From positions 1 to 64,000 of the forward strand of contig OZ025754.1 of assembly GCA_964019335.1 (NCBI GenBank): a DNA stretch of 64,000 nucleotides. The letters are read 5' to 3'. This document shows, in pieces, positions 59,798 through 64,000 of this stretch. Source of the stretch: Diplonema japonicum. Its lineage: Eukaryota; Euglenozoa; Diplonemea; Diplonemida; Diplonemidae. The notes below the pieces were generated by a model that ran no database searches, was not told the origin of the DNA, and saw only the letters and a program-made list of their open reading frames with translations. Every line of letters starts with the position of its first letter. The first letter of the stretch is position 1. Both the position numbers and the translations under genes were made by a program.

Positions 59798-61128
59798 CGC
59801 CCTCCGCCCCCCCCGCCTCTCCCTCTTTTTTTTTTTTTTTTTCTTTTTGGGAAAATTAAAAAAAAAAAATTTTTTAAAAAAAAAAAAAAAAAAAAAATAA
59901 ACGGATCTTTTTTTTTTTCTTTTTTTTTTTTTCCTCCCCTGGGACACCTTTTTTTTTTTTTTTTTTTTTTTAAATCTCGGTTCGCTTTTTTTTTTAGCAG
60001 TCTTCCACCCCCTTTAGAAAAATGAAACAAAAAAAAAAGAGGAACTGGCCGTTGTTTGTACGTGCAGGGGGAAACCTGGAGAAGGATGTCAACCCGAAAC
60101 ACGTTGCCAACGTTCCCCTTTTGTTTAGACAAGTCAAAGAGTCGTTCTTGCAAAAAAACATTTCTACGAGATTATGGAGGTTTACATGTAGAAGGGTGGG
60201 AATAAGAAGAAGGAAAAAGAAAAAGAAAAAGAACACCGCCCCAAAATCACCCGAAAAAAAAAAAAAAAATGACCAAGTACAGGAAGAAGAAGTGGAATCT
60301 TTTATTTTAAAGTTTCTTTTTTTCTTTTTCTGAGTATATCCGGAGGGGCTTTTTTTTTTTTCTCTTTTTTTTTTCTCTATTCCTCTTCTTTCTTTTGACG
60401 CCATAATATAAAAAAAACCCCCTTTGCCTATCTGTTGGTTCTCTCTACTTTTTTCTCTTTTTTTTTTTTTCTGATGGACAAGTTAGGCAAAGAAAAGGGG
60501 GGAACAAAACACAGGTGCAGCACAAAGCGATGGGCCTCCTTTTTTTTTTTTTCATTTGTCCCTTCCTTTTTCCCCATTTTGAAAAAAAAAAGAAAATGCA
60601 CTATTTCACACAGTGATTTTAGTTTGTTTAAAAAAAAAAAAAAAAAAAAAAAAAAGGCAGGTGGGGGGGAATTGGTAAACAGGCATATTTAAGCGTAATG
60701 TGAGAAAATAAATAACTGACCCCCCCCAGGCTTAAAAAATATGAGAGAGAAGAGGGGAAGAAGAAGAGAAAAAAAAAAGAAGAAGTTTTGACGAAATATC
60801 TCTTGTGGGTCGGAAAAGAACAAAGTGAATAGAAAGGAAGGCGTTTAAAAAAAAGGGGGGGGGAGTAAAGCGCGGGGGACGGAACAGGGGAAAAAAAAAA
60901 AAAAAAAACTCTTTTTTTTTTTTTTTCCCTTCCAGGACATTCCTAGCAGTCGGAGCGCAAAGAAATCTCCTTTTATGCACTTCAAAAGAAAAAAGAAAAA
61001 AAAAAAAAAAACAGCCAAACCTTTTACCTTTTCACTCTCTGCCTTTTTTTTTTCCCCCCCTTCTGTTTTAATAACCCCTATTAGTACAATGCTTCCCCCC
61101 CAAAAAAAAAAAAATAAATAAATGATGA
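59768..61128. repeat. 1.36-kb low-complexity spacer
   Basis: A/T-rich and G/C homopolymer DNA. A 100-codon plus-strand frame at 60022-60333 is lysine-rich and opposes all genes, so it is not called. Confidence 0.55.
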
Positions 61129-64000
61129 TTACAGCTCATCAGGCCTCTCTGCCTCTGTCTCTTCCTTCTTGGGTTCTTCGTTCTCGGGCTCCTTGTTAGG
61201 CTCACCGTCTTCTTTCTTCTCCTCGTCCGTTTCTGTTTTTTCCTGTGCGGCCTTCTTCTCTTCCTTTTCCTTCTTCTTTCGCTCCTTCTCTTCCTTCTGC
61301 TTGGCCTTCATCTCTTCTTCGATGGCTTTGCGTTCGGCGTCCTCCTTTTCTTTCTTTTTGTCAATAACGACATTGACCTCCTTCTGCAGTTTTTCCTTCG
61401 CCGCCACGAACTCCGAGAGGGGTGTTCCATCGTTAGAACCTTCACCGAATTCCACCCAATCTCCCACTTCTTCGAGCGCCGCTTCAATGGCCTTGCGGTT
61501 GTCCTCGGTGATGAACTCTTGCATTTCCTCGAAGTCAAGGACGCCCTGAGGTTTTTTTTTTTTTTTTTTTTTTCCTCAAATCAAACCTCAAATTTAACCC
61601 AATAGATGTACGTTTCGAGATCATTCTTGGCTGCTGCTGCCTCTTTCTTCAGGTCCTCAATCCTAAGAAGAAAAAAATTGGGGGAAACGGGTGTAGCCAT
61701 ACTTCTGGAGAGCTTCCAGCACTGTTGTGGACTTGTTGTAGTCCTCTTCACCCATGGGGTGCGGGACCACAGTTGAGACCTCAACGTCGGCCTGTTGTCT
61801 GTGTTTCTTGATCTCGGTCTTGTTCACGAATTTGTATTTTGGCTCCTCGGGCTTCTTCTCCTCCTCACCCTCTTTCTTTTCCTCCTCGCCTTCCTTCTTC
61901 TCACCTTCGCCCTCTTTCTTCGCTTCCTCCTTGCTTTCTTCGGCCTTTGGGGGGGTTTTTTTTTATTTTATTTTGTTGATATATTTATACCTTGGGTTCT
62001 TCGGGCTTGGGCTCCTCGTCTTTTGCGGGTTTTGCGGTGTCATCCTCCTCTTTCTTGTCCTCTTCTTTCTTCTCTTCCTCTTTCTTCTCCTCGGGCTTGG
62101 GCTCCTTGATCTTGACTGCGGGAGGGGGGGGGGGGGGGGGGGTTTCTTTTTCTAAAAAAGAATTCGTGTTTTCATACTTTTCTTCATCACGGACATATGT
62201 TCGTCGTACTTAACGACAGCTGACTCTGCGTTCACAAGATCATCAAAACCATAACGGACCTGGGGGGGTTTTTTTTTTTGGTTTCCCCATTCTCACCTGG
62301 AGCTGAATTGCGTGCGTGTTTGACGCGTTCTTGCCCTCCTTGTTGAAGCCAAGGGTTTCGAGAGTGCTGGCAACATTCTGTTTTTTTTTTTTTTTTTTTT
62401 TTTTTTCCCGTTCCCATACCTTCACAGTCAGTGTCTTCCACTTCTTGTACTCCACCACACCCTCATCGTTCTCCGTTGATGTGAACAGGTTGACGTCGAA
62501 ATCCTCCGTCCTCGCCACTGTAATGGACTTCTTACTCCCAGCCTCCGGGTTGCTGAACAACGGGCGCATCTTTAAAAAAAAAAAAAAAAAATCTTTTTTT
62601 CCTCCCCCCTTATACACACCTTAGGGGGCTTGTTGCTCCCAGGGAGCTGGGACAGCTGGAAGGTGACGTTGTAAGGCGCCCTATCCGACACGGTGAAGCC
62701 CTGTGGGACGTTTTGAAGAAGAAAAAAAAAAACTTTTTTTTTTTTACCTTAGTCCTGAAGGTCCCGCTGAGCTTGGCAGCCTGGAACGCGGCTCCAAGCG
62801 CCATGCACTCATCACCGTTGAGCGTCTTGTCGAGGGACCTGCCGCCAAGTGCCTCGGAGAGCGCAGCTTGCAAACGGGGGATTCTGACACCGCCTTTTTT
62901 TTTTTTTTAATTATAAAATAAAAATTTTCCCCGGGGAGGGGGTCCATACCACCAATGATCTCAACGGCAGAGAGCTCTTCAGGCTTGACACCAGACAATT
63001 CAAGAACCCTCTTCATAGGCGGGGTCGCACGCTGGAACAGGTCCTCGCATTGCTGGGCGGGGGAAGGGGTGTGTTTTTTTCTTTTTTTTTTCTTTCAAAT
63101 ACCTCATCCAGCTCGGTTCTCTGGAACGTGTAGAAGAACGGCTTGCCGTCGTACAACTCCTCAATGGACACAATGGCCTCCTTGTTGGCGGAGAGGACCT
63201 CCTTTGCCTTGTTGGCCCTCCTCATGAGAACGGTCATGGCCTTGAGCGCAGCCTTCTCTGTGGAGCCGATAAGCTTGACAGAAGGGTTCTTCTCCTCGAA
63301 CTTCTTGGCGAGGAAGTCGGCGATCCGGGCGTCCATGGTTCTACCACCGAGCGTTTCATCGTGGGCGACAGCGAGGGTCTGCAAATGCCCGAGCTCACCG
63401 CCACGCTTAGGCTTTCCATCGACCTCCTCAGGAGGGGTGAAACGGTAAAGCCCAACCTCAGTCCTGGAAGCCCCCATGTCATAAATCATCAAATTCACGG
63501 TTTCATTACCAAAACCACGCTTTTGAACACCGTATTGCAGGGCTGCGGAGAGGGTCGACGACATTAAACCAAGACAGGTAAGACCTGTGAGGTTTGCAGC
63601 ATGGACAAATGATTCCCGTTCAGATGCAGACAGAAAGCTCGGAACGGTGATTACGGTCCCGGTAACGGGGATTTCCATGTGAACAGCAGCTTGGTTTTTG
63701 ATGTAACCAAGGAGTTGAGCGATAAGCTCCTCAGGGGTGTATGTAGTTGCGGGGTCCGGGTTGACAATGCCCATGACGCCTCTGGGCTCGACACGTTCGA
63801 AGTTGTAAGGGAGGTTCCAGTTTTTCTTGAATTCGTCTTGGATGCCGCCTTCCTTGTGTTCCTTGCCCGCCACCCTATTGAGGAAGGTGTACATTTGGTC
63901 AGGGAACCGTGGTGCCAGGTTGAAGGCGTCCTCTCCTATGAACCTGTCGTCTCCACGGTATCCAATGAAGTTGTTGCTCTTGCGCTTGCTCTGCTCGTTT
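61129..64000 (-). CDS. HYOU1: GRP170/HYOU1-type ER Hsp70, 3' part, 11 exons, runs off the window
   Basis: About 799 residues in exons 64000-63103, 63052-62950, 62893-62748, 62700-62620, 62569-62420, 62377-62297, 62259-62178, 62115-61991, 61944-61703, 61662-61587 and 61545-61129; all ten introns are 37-62 nt. The 5' end with the signal peptide lies beyond the window. In order: NEQSKRKSNNFIGYRGDDRFIGEDA, the nucleotide-binding domain (GTVITVPSFLSASER, NLMIYDMGASRTEVGLY, VEIIGGGVRIPRLQ across two splices), a substrate domain, an acidic/lysine insert (KPEEKKEEE), and a helical lid with ALQKIEDLKKEAAAAKNDLETYIY. The C-terminus RPDEL resembles an ER-retrieval signal, like NDEL of human HYOU1. It acts as nucleotide-exchange factor and holdase for BiP. 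Confidence 0.93.

Noticed and set aside
1-64000. CRISPR arrays, bacterial operons, ribosome-binding sites, rRNA genes
   Set aside because: None seen; short introns, the SL RNA gene and axonemal dynein show this is eukaryotic nuclear DNA, and no 5S or other rRNA motif was found near the SL RNA gene.

Overview
The window reads as nuclear DNA of a flagellated eukaryote, most likely a diplonemid (Euglenozoa: Diplonemea). Three observations support this. (1) A 38-nt sequence occurs three times whose 3' half is the spliced-leader mini-exon signature of kinetoplastids and diplonemids (CAGTTTCTGTACTTTATTG). One copy (8811-8941, minus) is followed by a GT donor, an Sm-type site and three potential stem-loops, the layout of an SL RNA gene. 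(2) Every recognisable gene from 9 kb to 64 kb lies on the minus strand, as in euglenozoan directional gene clusters. Many start codons sit just downstream of an AG that can serve as trans-splice acceptor. (3) Genes also carry conventional GT-AG cis-introns. I could place 32, all 35-67 nt, most built around a homopolymer run. Long A, T, G or C tracts fill nearly all intergenic space and create many false lysine- or phenylalanine-rich ORFs.

Layout. 1-9 kb is a repeat and transposon zone. It holds a large element (about 119-4553) with the relict SL at its 5' end and an AlkB-like dioxygenase ORF separated from a C2H2 zinc-finger ORF by one in-frame TGA. It also holds a 0.4-kb internally deleted sibling (5245-5657) with the same SL and ends, a broken LINE reverse transcriptase, a truncated protein kinase, a decayed piggyBac transposase and an isolated SL RNA gene. 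9-15 kb carries a ubiquitin-like/LRR protein, a cytochrome P450, a TMEM254-like membrane protein and a mitochondrial-type Deg protease. 15-20 kb has a CKS1 gene, a retroelement fragment and a gene-poor low-complexity stretch. 20-30 kb has a polycystin-type channel with a PAN-like insert, then two identical GDP-mannose 3,5-epimerase genes flanking a polytopic membrane protein. 30-42 kb has an HVA22/REEP protein, coiled-coil and basic proteins, a small Tim, a PH-PX-formin, a second CKS1 and MAD2. 43-54 kb has a TM-anchored double zinc-module protein, MPP10, a sulfotransferase and a large conserved unknown. 54-64 kb has a ubiquitin-like/ankyrin protein, a phosphagen kinase that has lost its catalytic residues, an outer-arm dynein intermediate chain, and the 3' part of ER Hsp70 GRP170/HYOU1 in 11 exons.

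Neighbouring genes are functionally mixed (cell cycle, flagellum, ER folding, rRNA processing, mitochondrial import), as expected for polycistronic transcription resolved by trans-splicing. The most unusual features are the SL-headed retroelement family with its AlkB ORF, the single SL RNA gene beside it, the twin GME genes identical even in intron homopolymers, the dead phosphagen kinase, and introns with poly(A) against the 3' splice site.
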